15,318 nucleotides of DNA. Origin: Lactobacillus sp. Its GTDB lineage: Bacteria; Bacillota; Bacilli; Lactobacillales; Lactobacillaceae. The position numbers and the translations under genes are program-made. The stretch covers positions 1 through 15,318 of the forward strand of contig DMZB01000273.1 in the NCBI GenBank assembly GCA_003482405.1, written 5' to 3'. Below the pieces are notes generated by a model. It did not search any database. It was not told the origin of the DNA and saw only the letters and a program-made list of their open reading frames with translations. Shown here piece by piece: positions 13,742 through 15,318 of this stretch; position 1 is the stretch's first letter; every line of letters starts with the position of its first letter.

Positions 13742-14557
13742 ATGATGAAAGTTATTTTAATCACGGGTGCAAGCAGTGGCATTGGATATCAGACAGCGCA
13801 ACTGCTGGCGCAACAAGGACATAAAGTTTATGGTGCGGCGCGCCGGCTAGACAAAATCGCGCCACTGCAAAAAGATGGCGTTATTCCGCTCAAACTTGAC
13901 GTAACCGATGGAGATTCGATCCGCGCGGCGGTATCGACTATCATTACGGCTGAAAAACGGCTTGATGTTGTCATCAACAATGCCGGCTATGGTTCTTACG
14001 GCGCAATCGAAGATGTGCCTCTTGAGGAAGCCAAACGTCAATTTGACGTTAACTTGTTTGGTGTTGCTCAGCTGACAAAGATTGTGTTACCGTACATGCG
14101 TCAACAACATTCCGGACGAATTATCAACATTTCCTCAATGGGCGGGCGGTTAACTTCGTATTTTGGCGCGTGGTATCATGCCACAAAGTACGCCATTGAG
14201 GCCTTTAGTGACGCACTTCGCATGGAAACCAAGGCGTTTGGCATCGATGTCGCGCTAATTGAACCAGGTGGCATTAAAACAAATTGGGGCATTATCGCCG
14301 CTGATCATTTGGTAGAGTCATCTAAGGATGGTGTGTATGCACAGGCTGCTGACAAAACGGCGGCAGGGATGCGCAAACAGTATTCAGGAAACTTGATGTC
14401 CAGTCCGAAGATTGTTTCAAATGCCATTTCAAAGGCAGTCAACAGCCGACGCCCACGGGTCCGTTATCTTATCGGTTTCGGCGCCAAACCGCTGACGTTT
14501 ATGCATACCATTTTGCCAACACGGATGTTTGACTGGATGATGATGCATGCTAGCTAA
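13742..14557 (+). CDS. Short-chain dehydrogenase/reductase (SDR)
   Basis: The 271-residue protein is a classical SDR oxidoreductase. The nucleotide-binding motif TGASSGIG is at 8-15, and Arg34/Arg35 after the second strand suggest NADP(H) preference. LDVT is at 52-55, NNAG at 79-82, Asn104 in the helix-4 motif, Ser131/Ser132 in NISSM, and the catalytic YHATK at 145-149; EPGG lies at 174-177. All catalytic residues are present. The substrate cannot be told; the long C-terminal part after residue 180 fits family members acting on bulky or lipid-like carbonyl compounds. Of two consecutive ATG codons the first is chosen, 8 bases after GAGGAG. It shares a promoter with the AraC-family gene 14 bases downstream, a pairing that points to substrate-induced expression. 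Confidence 0.92.
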   Translation: MMKVILITGASSGIGYQTAQLLAQQGHKVYGAARRLDKIAPLQKDGVIPLKLDVTDGDSIRAAVSTIITAEKRLDVVINNAGYGSYGAIEDVPLEEAKRQFDVNLFGVAQLTKIVLPYMRQQHSGRIINISSMGGRLTSYFGAWYHATKYAIEAFSDALRMETKAFGIDVALIEPGGIKTNWGIIAADHLVESSKDGVYAQAADKTAAGMRKQYSGNLMSSPKIVSNAISKAVNSRRPRVRYLIGFGAKPLTFMHTILPTRMFDWMMMHAS

Positions 14558-14571
14558 GGGAGTTTTTGAAC

Positions 14572-15318
14572 ATGAAAATGGTGATTACAAAGCAATTTCA
14601 GCAGTTTCTGGCCCAGTATAACGTAGATCCCGGTCAAATATTGGAAAAAGCGCGGATACCAAACTACTTGTGGAAAGAGGAGCTATCACTTGATGTTCCA
14701 CAATATTATCGATTTCTGGAGACCTTATCGACAGAACTGACTGACACACAGCTACTGGCAGTCAGTGACGTTAAGGACATGGGTTTATTTATGCCACCAT
14801 TTTTCGCTGCATTATGTGCGGCCGATGGATTACAGGCAATTAAACGTTTGGCCACCTATAAGAAATTGATTGGGCCCATCAAATTTGATGTTCAAACTGC
14901 TCAGGATAGCGTTGAAATCGGTATTAGTTATCTCTATCCAGAACAGCCACTCCCGCGTTTTGCATTACTCAACGAGCAACTCATTATTCTGAGTATCGTC
15001 CGTATGGGCACGGGGAAAGCAATCGTGCCGACTGGCATTACCGGTCCATATCCGTATCATCACATGATTGAAAATACTATCGGTATTTCAGCTACCCAGA
15101 GCTCGGACAATCGATTGGTGTTCAAGCGTTCGGATTTAGAGCAGCCATTTATCGCTCAAAATAATACAATGTGGCAATTTCTTGGGCCTGAGTTTAAACG
15201 GCAACTTGCAACACTCAATCATGATGAACCGTTTGTTAACGCCATGCGGAAGGAACTTTATCGGGCCATTGCCGCTGGCGACTATGCGATTGAAACGATT
15301 GCGAGAAATCTCGGGGTG
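14572..15318 (+). CDS. AraC-family regulator with arabinose-binding-like domain, 3'-truncated
   Basis: The gene runs off the right edge; 249 residues are visible. The N-terminal part (about residues 10-200) has the pattern of the Arabinose_bd domain (PF12625) found in OruR/ArgR-type AraC regulators: a helical start (LAQYNVDPGQILEKARIP), then FMPPFFAALCAADGLQAIKRLATYKKLIGP, then beta segments such as VEIGISYLYPE. The last visible residues (AIAAGDYAIETIARNLGV) are the beginning of the first AraC helix-turn-helix; the rest is missing. GGGAG lies 9 bases before the ATG. It follows the SDR gene by 14 bases, so it is co-transcribed and is the likely regulator of that operon. The ligand is unknown; in this family small hydrophobic or amino-acid-derived effectors are known. 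Confidence 0.88.
   Translation, partial: MKMVITKQFQQFLAQYNVDPGQILEKARIPNYLWKEELSLDVPQYYRFLETLSTELTDTQLLAVSDVKDMGLFMPPFFAALCAADGLQAIKRLATYKKLIGPIKFDVQTAQDSVEIGISYLYPEQPLPRFALLNEQLIILSIVRMGTGKAIVPTGITGPYPYHHMIENTIGISATQSSDNRLVFKRSDLEQPFIAQNNTMWQFLGPEFKRQLATLNHDEPFVNAMRKELYRAIAAGDYAIETIARNLGV

Noticed and set aside
1..15318. CRISPR arrays, tRNA/rRNA genes, transposases, phage genes
   Set aside because: No regularly spaced repeats, no cloverleaf or rRNA signature sequences, and no transposase or phage structural motifs were found on either strand.

Overview
The window looks like chromosomal DNA from a low-GC Gram-positive bacterium, most probably a member of the Lactobacillaceae. The reasons are the Lactobacillus-type GAPDH active-site context (SAGSCTTNC), the LytTR regulator/DUF3021 pair, the DUF2075 ATPase, Gram-positive ribosome-binding sites, TTG/GTG starts, and short one- to three-gene operons on both strands. 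No tRNA, rRNA, CRISPR array, complete insertion sequence or prophage module is visible.

Left part (1-2850): an AT-rich gene of unknown function, open at the left edge, ends at a strong bidirectional hairpin. Facing it is a small multi-membrane-segment protein gene. The decayed 3' end of a second DUF2075 gene abuts that gene's stop codon; the intact DUF2075 gene lies 3 kb further on. A LytTR regulator and its DUF3021 membrane partner overlap in a minus-strand operon.

Middle part (2850-8053): an FMN-dependent NADH-azoreductase gene has a clear promoter, a cre-like site over the -35 box and a 24-bp dyad just after the -10 box. It converges on a MarR gene. Next come the intact DUF2075 ATPase (minus strand) and, divergently, a GNAT acetyltransferase followed by a chromosomal Tet(M)-like ribosomal-protection-type GTPase. 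The latter lacks the Ser-Pro-Val tip of true Tet(M)/Tet(O) proteins.

Right part (8054-15318): yaaA, a two-helix membrane protein gene and an XRE/MmyB-like regulator gene form a minus-strand operon divergent from a type I gap gene. yaaA and the GTPase gene are convergent with abutting stop codons. A TetR gene with a problematic start lies divergent to a CrtC-like (hydroxyneurosporene synthase family) gene, which is followed by a second, TetR(B)-like TetR gene and a strong terminator. The window ends with a short-chain dehydrogenase and an AraC-family regulator with an arabinose-binding-like N-terminal domain, cut by the right edge, read from one good promoter.

Most metabolic genes sit beside a dedicated regulator (MarR, XRE, two TetR, AraC, LytTR). 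The region reads as a series of small, separately controlled redox and stress units rather than one pathway. The functional links between neighbours are inferred from position only.
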